The notes under the pieces were generated by a model that was given only the letters and a program-made list of their open reading frames with translations, was not told where the DNA came from and did no database searches. A stretch of 56,483 nt of DNA, taken from Sphingomonas sp. BAUL-RG-20F-R05-02. GTDB lineage: Bacteria > Pseudomonadota > Alphaproteobacteria > Sphingomonadales > Sphingomonadaceae. The stretch is taken from positions 1 to 56,483 of the forward strand of contig NZ_JAKNQH010000015.1 in the NCBI RefSeq assembly GCF_022662305.1. Direction: 5' to 3'. How positions within the stretch are numbered: position 1 is the stretch's first letter; the number at the start of each line of letters is the position of its first letter. Of the stretch, positions 50,185 through 56,483 are shown one piece after another. A program made the translations under genes and the position numbers.

Positions 50185-52350
50185 ATGCTTTCGAAATTTT
50201 TGAACAAGAGAAGCCGGGCTAACGATCGCCGTACCGGTAATCAATGCCGTAATGCCCACGACTGGGTGGGCGCATCGGCTGCGTATGCGCGGCATCTTGT
50301 GGTCAACCGCACCGACCAGCCTATCTGGGTTCAGTTGGGTCACGCCTACAAGGAACAAGGGCTTCTGACCGAGGCAGCGAACGCGTATCAGGCCGCGGTC
50401 GACCTCGATAGCCGCGATGCCGATGCCAGCATCCACCTTGCCGACGTTCTGCGGCGACTGGGTCGCGGCGAAGACGCACTTGCAGCCTATGAGAGGGTAA
50501 ACGACATCGCACCTAACGTCGAAAGCATGCAGCAAATCCGGTTGCTACGCCGTGACACGAAGGCAATCGAAGCATTGGGCTTGGGGGAGGGCACCACCTT
50601 CTTCGCGATCCAGGATCTTTTCGGGTATCTCAAGGCGCATGTGACGATGTCCGGGATCCAGCGTGTGCAAGCGGGCATCGCCATGCATGCGATACGGGAT
50701 ACCGATATCGACGTCCGTTTCATTCTGAGCAATGTCGGACCGGAGACGCCCGCGCTTCCTGCCGGTGAGTTCTGGATGGTCGACAACGCCGAGATGATGC
50801 GAGCCATCGACTATGCCTCGGGACGGCAGGTGGATCACGAAACGCTGCGGGCGATGTTGATGGCGTGCGAGGACGCCGCAGAACGCGTCAGGCCGCTCGA
50901 GGGCAGTACGATCATCCTGCTAGGGGCTTTCTGGGGCCTGGGGAACAGCATCCAGAATTTCGTCCGCTCCAAGCGCGACGGTGTGCGGATCGGTGCCTAT
51001 GTCTACGACATCATCCCGGTGACGCATCCGGAATTCTGCGACGATGCCCTGGTCACCGACTTCACGATGGCGATCTGCGAGCTCTGCGGTACGGCCGACT
51101 TCGTTTTGACGATCTCCGACGCGACGCGCATTGCGCTGACCGACTTCATCACTGAAAACGGGGGGCGGCCCATCCCGATGACGACCGTCCCACTGGCGCA
51201 TCATTTGACGCGCGAAGCCGGTCATTCCGTCGCGTGGCCCGAGCAGCTCCGGCGTGTGAAGGGAAAGCCCTACGTCGCGTATGTATCGACGATCGAGGGG
51301 CGCAAAAATCATTTGTACGTCATCAACGCCTGGCGACGTCTGATCGCCGAAGGCGTCGATGTGCCCGATCTTGTTTTCGTCGGCCGGCATGGCTGGAAGA
51401 TCGGCGCACTTACCGATGTCTTGACGGCGACCGAGAATCTCGGCGGACGACTGCATATCGCGCACAACCTGTCCGATGGCGAGTTGAACGCGGTATATGC
51501 CGGATGCGAATTTTCGGTGTTCACGAGCTTTGTCGAAGGCTGGGGGTTGCCGGTCGGCGAGAGCCTGTTCCACGGACGCCCGTGCATTGCCTCCAATACA
51601 TCGTCCATTCCCGAGGTTGGCGGCGACCTGGTGGACTATGTCGATCCTTTTAACCTGACTCAGGGGGTCAAGGTCTTTCGGCGAATGATCACCGACCGAG
51701 GGTATCTTCGTAGCCGGGTAGAGGCGATCCGCGATCGTTTCATTGCACGGACGTGGAACGATGTCGGCGCCGATTTCCTAGAAAAGATAAAACTCCATCA
51801 GGATACACCGATCACGCCGTTCACGGCGACGCTCAAGGAAGGTGAGAATTTCTCTTTCCAGGTCTATCCTGGCGATCGCGTCGATACGCATCGGTATTTT
51901 CAGCGTCTGAACCGCTTGTTGGCGGAATCCGCCTTCTTCTACGCCGCCGAAGACCATGGGATCTGGATGAGAGGAGCCAATCCAGAGCTTTCGATAGCGA
52001 CCGATATGGCAGCGGGGACTTCGCTATTGGTCTATCTGAAGCTTTCGATCGCGCCCGGTGCGCTTGAGTGTCGTTTGAAGATATCCGACATCGCGTCGGA
52101 TACGGAAACAGCATCGATCGGATTGCATGATCTTCGGCACGCTGGGGGAGCGATCCGCATGCCGGCCGTGGTTGGTAAAGATGGAGCGCTCCATTTGCGT
52201 TTCAACGTTATCGGATCCTATTCCCAGTTGCCGGGCGAAGTCCGCAACTACGCGATCGGGCTGCGCTCCATTGGGTATGCGCAGGTCGACAACACGCTTG
52301 CGCGGCAGGAGCTAATTGAGGCCATGACCTTGCAGGATTTGGCAGCCTGA
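50185..52350 (+). CDS. TPR-domain GT4 glycosyltransferase (paralogue of 13609-15792)
   Basis: A 721-residue protein with TPR-like helices at about 20-115 (QPIWVQLGHAYKEQGLLTEA; HLADVLRRLGRGEDALAAYE), and a GT-B enzyme with AHVTMSGIQRVQAGIAMHAI near the start of its catalytic part, YVAYVSTIEGRKNHLYVINA and FTSFVEGWGLPVGESLFHGR (E-x7-E). The C-terminal 170 residues are beta-rich, ending EVRNYAIGLRSIGYAQVDN. Size and architecture match the block-A protein almost exactly, so they are duplicates adapted to different linkages, or relics of two loci. It starts a run of glycosyltransferases leading to the export lipoprotein. Confidence 0.85.
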   Translation: MLSKFLNKRSRANDRRTGNQCRNAHDWVGASAAYARHLVVNRTDQPIWVQLGHAYKEQGLLTEAANAYQAAVDLDSRDADASIHLADVLRRLGRGEDALAAYERVNDIAPNVESMQQIRLLRRDTKAIEALGLGEGTTFFAIQDLFGYLKAHVTMSGIQRVQAGIAMHAIRDTDIDVRFILSNVGPETPALPAGEFWMVDNAEMMRAIDYASGRQVDHETLRAMLMACEDAAERVRPLEGSTIILLGAFWGLGNSIQNFVRSKRDGVRIGAYVYDIIPVTHPEFCDDALVTDFTMAICELCGTADFVLTISDATRIALTDFITENGGRPIPMTTVPLAHHLTREAGHSVAWPEQLRRVKGKPYVAYVSTIEGRKNHLYVINAWRRLIAEGVDVPDLVFVGRHGWKIGALTDVLTATENLGGRLHIAHNLSDGELNAVYAGCEFSVFTSFVEGWGLPVGESLFHGRPCIASNTSSIPEVGGDLVDYVDPFNLTQGVKVFRRMITDRGYLRSRVEAIRDRFIARTWNDVGADFLEKIKLHQDTPITPFTATLKEGENFSFQVYPGDRVDTHRYFQRLNRLLAESAFFYAAEDHGIWMRGANPELSIATDMAAGTSLLVYLKLSIAPGALECRLKISDIASDTETASIGLHDLRHAGGAIRMPAVVGKDGALHLRFNVIGSYSQLPGEVRNYAIGLRSIGYAQVDNTLARQELIEAMTLQDLAA

Positions 52351-52400
52351 TATCGGACGCCACACGCTTCGGAGGATCCGCGGCGGTCAGTTCGTCGGCA

Positions 52401-53516
52401 ATGCCGATCTGCGTCGACGGGCGGATGCTGTCCGAAGATGGAGCCGGTACCGGTATCGGGCAATTCGTACGAACCCTTATTGGTGCCTTGCAGAGCATAG
52501 GAATCCATCCGTCGATCCTTAAGGATGGCGGGCCGGCGGTTCGTCGGTCGCAGATCGGCAAGCTGCTGGCGGCAGCGCGTCCGTGGCGCCGTCATGCAAC
52601 CGCGAGTGCGGAAGGGTTCCTCGTGCCCGACGTCTTCCGCGAGGCGCAGGTGTTTTTTGACATCCACAAGCGGCCGATGCCGATCACCCTGCCTGGCCCT
52701 CCTGGGATCATGCACTGGACCTATCCCCTGCCCTTGCGGGTCACGGGCTGGCGCAACCTTTATACGATCCATGACGTGCTGCCGCTCGATCCGGCGATCC
52801 CCAGTCCGGTCAATGGCCCGCGCCTGCGGCGCCTGCTCGATGCGCTGCGGGCTTCGGGCGGTGATTTCGCGACGGTATCGGAAGCCGCGCACGCCCAGAT
52901 CGTCGCACGGATGGGGTGGCCCACGGTGTCGGTAACCTGCTGCCATCAGGCCATCGATGTCGCCGGTGCCGAAGAGGGTCCGTTGCCCGGCTCGCTCCAT
53001 GCGTGCGGCTATCTGCTGTATGTCGGGGCGGTCGAGGCTCGCAAAAATCTGCATCGGCTGCTCGACGCCTACCACGCCAGCGGAATCACGACCCCGTTGG
53101 TTATCTCAGGGCCGGACGGGTTGGATGCCGCAAGCATCGACGACCATATCGCCGCGACGCCCGGCGCGGTTCGGCTCGGGCTGCAGCCGCGCGGCCGCGT
53201 GCTGCACCTGATCGGCAGTGCGCGCGCGCTCGTGTTCGTGTCGCTCGCCGAAGGTTTCGGGCTTCCGGTGGCGGAGGCGATGGCGCTGGGAACGCCGGTG
53301 CTGGCGGCCGACGTCGCAGCGCTCGCCGAAGTCGCGGACGGCACGGCGTTATTGGTCGATCCGCTCGATCTGTCCGCGCTGCGAACCAGGCTGATCGCGA
53401 TCGACGGCGATGCGGCGCTGCGCGACCGTCTGTCGCGCCTGGGACGGCAGCGGGCGCAACACTTTGCGCTCGGCCCCTATGCACAGCGCCTGCTATCCCT
53501 GTACGGGATGGCATGA
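52401..53516 (+). CDS. GT4-family glycosyltransferase
   Basis: A 371-residue GT-B glycosyltransferase: MPICVDGRMLSEDGAGTGIG at the N-terminus, PGIMHWTYPLPLRVTGWRNL then YTIHDVLPLD, YLLYVGAVEARKNLHRLLDA, and FVSLAEGFGLPVAEAMALGT with the E-x7-E donor motif. The next gene shares the IMHWTYPLPLRV segment and general order, so the two are tandem paralogues. Its stop overlaps the next start (ATGA). The 50-base gap after the TPR-GT4 gene suggests one operon. Confidence 0.88.
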   Translation: MPICVDGRMLSEDGAGTGIGQFVRTLIGALQSIGIHPSILKDGGPAVRRSQIGKLLAAARPWRRHATASAEGFLVPDVFREAQVFFDIHKRPMPITLPGPPGIMHWTYPLPLRVTGWRNLYTIHDVLPLDPAIPSPVNGPRLRRLLDALRASGGDFATVSEAAHAQIVARMGWPTVSVTCCHQAIDVAGAEEGPLPGSLHACGYLLYVGAVEARKNLHRLLDAYHASGITTPLVISGPDGLDAASIDDHIAATPGAVRLGLQPRGRVLHLIGSARALVFVSLAEGFGLPVAEAMALGTPVLAADVAALAEVADGTALLVDPLDLSALRTRLIAIDGDAALRDRLSRLGRQRAQHFALGPYAQRLLSLYGMA

Positions 53517-54823
53517 CCGACCATGATTCATCGGCCGTCCGGATCGGACTGGATGGCTATAACCTCGCTTTGCCGCAGGGTACCGGGGTCGCTACCTATG
53601 GCCGCAACCTGGCCGCGGCGATCGACCAGCTCGGCTATCCGGTCGATCTCGTGTTCGGCGTCAACATCCCGCGCAAGGCCGATATCGATCTTCGGGAATC
53701 GCTGTTCTTCGGGCAGTTGGGGGCCGATGTGCCAAATCGCCTGACTTGGCGCAAACGCGTGCGGCGCTGGCGCGTCCACCCGCTGGCGCATCAACTGATC
53801 GAGATTCCTGTGACCGGCCGGGCGATCATGGCTGATGCGGGAGACCGGTTGCCGCGGTTTGACCGGCTGTTCAATCTCAGCGAAATCTACGACGTCTGCG
53901 CGCGGCATTTCCGCCGCTACGGCACGTTCATGACGCTGCGGATGCCCAACCCGCCGACGATCATGCACTGGACCTATCCGTTGCCGCTTCGCGTGGCTGG
54001 CGCGCGCAACATTTATACACTGCACGACCTAGTACCGTTGCGGCTGCCGCGCGCCAGTCTCGAGGATAAGCGCTATTATGACCGGCTCGCGCGCGCCTGC
54101 GTCGCGCGCAGCGACCATATCGTCACGGTGTCCGAAAAGTCGCGCGACGACATCATCGAACTGCTCGGCGCCGATCCCGACCGGGTCACCAACTGCTACC
54201 AGGCGAGCGACATACCTCCGCTGCGCGATCCGACCGGATTGGCCGGGCGGCTGCGCCGGCTGTTCGACCTGGAGATGAAGGGCTATTTCCTATTCTTCGG
54301 CGCGATCGAGCCAAAGAAGAACCTCGGGCGCGTGATCCAGGCCTATCTCGAAGCTGATCTCGAGACCCCGCTGGTCATCGTCGGCGCCGAAGCCTGGCAT
54401 GCCGAGCGCGAGCTGAAGCTGCTGGGCAGCGCGCATGGCCGACAATTGCCCGGGGTCGAGCGGATCCGTCGTATCGATTACGTCCCCCGCGCTCTGCTAA
54501 CGGATTTGCTTCACGGCGCCAAGGCAAGCCTTTTCCCGGCGCTGTACGAAGGTTTCGGTCTGCCGGCACTGGAGGCGCTGGCGGCCGGGGTTCCGCTGCT
54601 GTCGAGCAGCACCGGCTCGCTTCCCGAGGTGGCCGGAAATGCTGCCCTTGCCGTAGATCCATACGACATCGACGCCATAGTCGATGGCATCCGCAGGCTT
54701 GATCGGGACGATACCTTGCGGAATCAACTGGCGACACGGGGGCCGCTTCAAGCCGCCAAATTCACCCATACCATTTTCGCCGAACGCCTCCGTCAACTTT
54801 ACCAGCAAGTCGCCAAACGCTAG
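53513..54823 (+). CDS. GT4-family glycosyltransferase (tandem paralogue)
   Basis: A 436-residue GT-B enzyme, about 65 residues longer than the preceding paralogue because of an insert at about 60-130. Shared motifs: RIGLDGYNLALPQGTGVATY, TIMHWTYPLPLRVAGARNIY, YFLFFGAIEPKKNLGRVIQA, and FPALYEGFGLPALEALAAGV with the E-x7-E pair. The start overlaps the preceding stop (ATGA). Frames further upstream have no similarity to the family and were rejected. It may add the same or a related sugar to a different acceptor. Confidence 0.88.
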   Translation: MTDHDSSAVRIGLDGYNLALPQGTGVATYGRNLAAAIDQLGYPVDLVFGVNIPRKADIDLRESLFFGQLGADVPNRLTWRKRVRRWRVHPLAHQLIEIPVTGRAIMADAGDRLPRFDRLFNLSEIYDVCARHFRRYGTFMTLRMPNPPTIMHWTYPLPLRVAGARNIYTLHDLVPLRLPRASLEDKRYYDRLARACVARSDHIVTVSEKSRDDIIELLGADPDRVTNCYQASDIPPLRDPTGLAGRLRRLFDLEMKGYFLFFGAIEPKKNLGRVIQAYLEADLETPLVIVGAEAWHAERELKLLGSAHGRQLPGVERIRRIDYVPRALLTDLLHGAKASLFPALYEGFGLPALEALAAGVPLLSSSTGSLPEVAGNAALAVDPYDIDAIVDGIRRLDRDDTLRNQLATRGPLQAAKFTHTIFAERLRQLYQQVAKR

Positions 54824-54908
54824 GCGCGTTCGCGAGGCACGTTCGGGATCGTCCCGGACAAGCCGCGTATTTTCGCCCGAGCATCTTGGGTGGCATTGGA
54901 GTAATATC

Positions 54909-56135
54909 ATGCGTGTTGCACGCTCGGTACAGTTCGTCCGTCCAGGACTAGCGTTGTTGGCGATGTCGGGGATGAGCGCTTGCGCTACGTTGCCGCGTAA
55001 TGGCCCCACCGGGGGACGGATCACAAAAGATGCGACGAAGCGCAACGACATCGGGTTTCAGATCGTCGATATTGCGCCCGGTAACATCGCCGCCCTGTCG
55101 ACTATGGATACGACTGCCGGTGCGCTTGCTACTCTGACCGCCGACGGCGCGATCGATACGCTCGGAGCGGGCGACGTGCTCTCGATCGAAATTTACGAGG
55201 TCGGCGCATCGCTGTTCGGCGGACACGCTAATATTGCGGCTGGGGGCGCCTCCGCAAGTGGCGATCCGCCACCCTCCGCTAGCGGTGAAACAGTTGGTGA
55301 CGGCGGGATCGTCGTCGATCGCAATGGCGAGATCACCGTACCCTATATCGGCACGATTTCGGTCGGCGGATTAACCACGGTGCAGGTGCAGCGCCTGATC
55401 GTAGCGGGCTTGCGCGGCAAGTCGCAGAGCCCCCAGGTAATTGTCACCCTTCGCCGCAACGTTTCAAACACCGTCGTCGTCATGGGGGCCGTCGCCAATC
55501 CGCGACGCGTGCCCTTAACGCTGGCGCGCGAACGTCTGCTCGACGTGATCGCGGATACCGGCGGGATCAGCCGTGCTGCGCAGACCGGTTCGTCCACCGC
55601 GACCGGAACCGGACCGCAGGACGAGATCGTGCGCTTCACGCGCCGGGGACGCACGGTGGAGCAGCCGCTCGACACGATCCTGTCCGGTTCGCCCGACGAT
55701 CTGGTGTTGCTAGGTGGCGACCGCATCGAACTGATTCGCCAGCCTCGCACCTTCACCGTGTTCGGCGCGATCGACCGGATTTCACAGATCCCCTTCGAGA
55801 GCCGCACATTGACGCTGGCGGAGGCGCTAGCGCGCGCGGGCGGGCCGAATGACGGTCGCGCCGATCCTAGCTCGGTGTTTGTCTTCCGCCTGCCGGCCGG
55901 GGCAGCATCGCTCAAGCCGAAGCAGCCAGGCGCAGCACCCCCGACTGTCAGGCCGATCGTCTACCGGATCGATATGCTGCGCGCGCAAAACTACTTCTTG
56001 GCGCAGCAATTCGTGATGCGGGACAAGGACGTGGTATATATCGCCAACGCCTCCGCCAACCAGCCGCTGAAGCTGGTGCAGGCGCTGGGCCAGCTCTTCT
56101 CACCGGTCATCGCCGTCCAGAATGCGACGCGCTGA
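54909..56135 (+). CDS. kpsD: Outer-membrane polysaccharide export lipoprotein (KpsD/Wza family)
   Basis: Outer-membrane channel for polymer exit. The signal peptide ends in a lipobox (MSAC, Cys25), then comes the polysaccharide-biosynthesis/export domain: LGAGDVLSIEIYEVG, IVVDRNGEITVPYIGTISVG and GLTTVQVQRLIVAGLRGKSQ, followed by SLBB-like beta-grasp repeats (VVVMGAVANPRRVPLTLARE; FTVFGAIDRISQIPFESRTL). The 408-residue length suits a Wza/KpsD-type protein. A ggag precedes the ATG. An upstream in-frame ATG would hide the signal peptide, so it was rejected. It completes the capsule exporter with KpsM, KpsE and KpsT. Confidence 0.9.
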   Translation: MRVARSVQFVRPGLALLAMSGMSACATLPRNGPTGGRITKDATKRNDIGFQIVDIAPGNIAALSTMDTTAGALATLTADGAIDTLGAGDVLSIEIYEVGASLFGGHANIAAGGASASGDPPPSASGETVGDGGIVVDRNGEITVPYIGTISVGGLTTVQVQRLIVAGLRGKSQSPQVIVTLRRNVSNTVVVMGAVANPRRVPLTLARERLLDVIADTGGISRAAQTGSSTATGTGPQDEIVRFTRRGRTVEQPLDTILSGSPDDLVLLGGDRIELIRQPRTFTVFGAIDRISQIPFESRTLTLAEALARAGGPNDGRADPSSVFVFRLPAGAASLKPKQPGAAPPTVRPIVYRIDMLRAQNYFLAQQFVMRDKDVVYIANASANQPLKLVQALGQLFSPVIAVQNATR

Positions 56136-56409
56136 CGACGTGATCGGTTCGCCGTAGCGCACCGATCATCGATCTACTGGGCATGCGCATGTTTGTGGAC
56201 CCGTCGCGTGCGTACAGCATCGTTTTGGCGCGAGACAATGGCAGACGGTCGGGTGCCGCTAACGCGGTCCGACGTATGCCCACCGCACGGCGTACAGAAA
56301 TCGGGCTGCTGAACACCACGCCCGCGTTGCCCGAGGCGCTTGGCCACGCGGCAAGGCCTGCTGGCTCATACGCTAGGCTCGGGCGAACGCGTGCGGAGGA
56401 ACGCGGACT
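56136..56409. other. Gap after the export lipoprotein, no gene recognised
   Basis: A 79-codon frame (from 56183) has no similarity that I recognise. No terminator is evident, so transcription may run on into a gene beyond the window. Confidence 0.35.
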
Positions 56410-56483
56410 GTGCCAGACCTGAGCATGGGCAAACCTGCGACATGGTGCCTCGATTGCTCGGCGCCCATCGAACAGCCCCGATC
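56410..56483 (+). CDS. Possible start of a further gene, cut by the window end
   Basis: A GTG preceded by gcggagg at a rather long spacing opens a frame that is still open at the last base (reading VPDLSMGKPATWCLDCSAPI). Too short to identify. Capsule genes such as kpsC or kpsS often follow the export lipoprotein, but that is only context. Confidence 0.3.
   Translation, partial: MPDLSMGKPATWCLDCSAPIEQPR

Noticed and set aside
48865..50535. A 556-residue version of the second beta-helix gene starting at 50535
   Set aside because: It overlaps the first 350 bases of the well-supported TPR-GT4 gene on the other strand, and its added N-terminus has no similarity to the paralogue. A start at 50061 or 50145 is more reasonable.
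52916..53512. N-terminal extension of the second tandem GT4 gene
   Set aside because: The extra 199 residues are Arg- and Ala-rich and out of frame with the preceding real gene. The ATGA overlap at 53513 fits the operon.

Overview
The window looks like DNA of a sphingomonad (Alphaproteobacteria, Sphingomonas or a close relative). The evidence is high GC with GC-ending codons, alphaproteobacterial plasmid initiators (two RPA-type RepA genes, one RepC), a VirD2-type relaxase, and capsule genes of the kps type. No rRNA, tRNA or core housekeeping gene was seen. Plasmid maintenance genes fill the middle, so the segment is most easily read as a plasmid, or an integrated plasmid, that carries a surface-polysaccharide locus. 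The window alone cannot separate these two.

Layout. (1) 0.1-15.8 kb, polysaccharide block A: capsule-export genes kpsM-kpsE on the minus strand; then an FkbM methyltransferase, a small beta-barrel-like protein, GDP-L-fucose synthase, a GT2 enzyme, a GT4 enzyme, a NudK-like GDP-sugar hydrolase and a giant GT2 protein in a tightly overlapping run; then a sulfotransferase, and a TPR-GT4 protein in the opposite direction. (2) 16.1-18.9 kb, replicon 1: ParA, a ribbon-helix-helix partner, a frameshifted repA and a 17-bp iteron origin. (3) 19.4-27.8 kb: IS remnants, then an island with a methyltransferase, a 1,634-residue protein holding three glycosyltransferase modules, and a secreted beta-helix protein. 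(4) 28.0-33.5 kb, replicons 2 and 3: a VbhA-like antitoxin, a truncated IS3 element, an RPA-type repA with 20-bp iterons, a lone repC, a second copy of the replicon-1 origin with a scrap of repA, a second VbhA-like gene and two paralogous four-cysteine proteins. (5) 33.7-41.5 kb, mobility and stability: mobC, relaxase, an intact HigBA-like pair, a RelBE-like pair with a damaged toxin, an HNH nuclease, a serine resolvase and an IS630 element. (6) 41.6-56.5 kb, polysaccharide block B: a decayed manC, a methyltransferase, gmd and rmd, an FkbM gene interrupted by a stop, kpsT, glycosyltransferases, a second beta-helix protein, a second TPR-GT4 protein, two related GT4 enzymes and the outer-membrane polysaccharide export lipoprotein.

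How it works together. Blocks A and B supply the parts of an ABC-transporter-dependent capsule: permease (KpsM), ATPase (KpsT), periplasmic adaptor (KpsE) and outer-membrane exporter (KpsD/Wza type). The genes for these are split across the two ends of the window. Gmd makes GDP-4-keto-6-deoxymannose, which Fcl turns into GDP-L-fucose and the Rmd-like reductase into GDP-D-rhamnose. The local gene for making GDP-mannose (manC) is broken, so that precursor must come from elsewhere. The glycosyltransferases, O-methyltransferases and sulfotransferase suggest a fucose- and/or rhamnose-containing glycan that is methylated and possibly sulfated; this is inference.

The centre reads as a fusion of at least two plasmids: three initiator genes, two iteron families and a duplicated origin. 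Several genes show decay (repA, relE, manC, fkbM, IS3 remnants), as expected for a recently rearranged accessory replicon.
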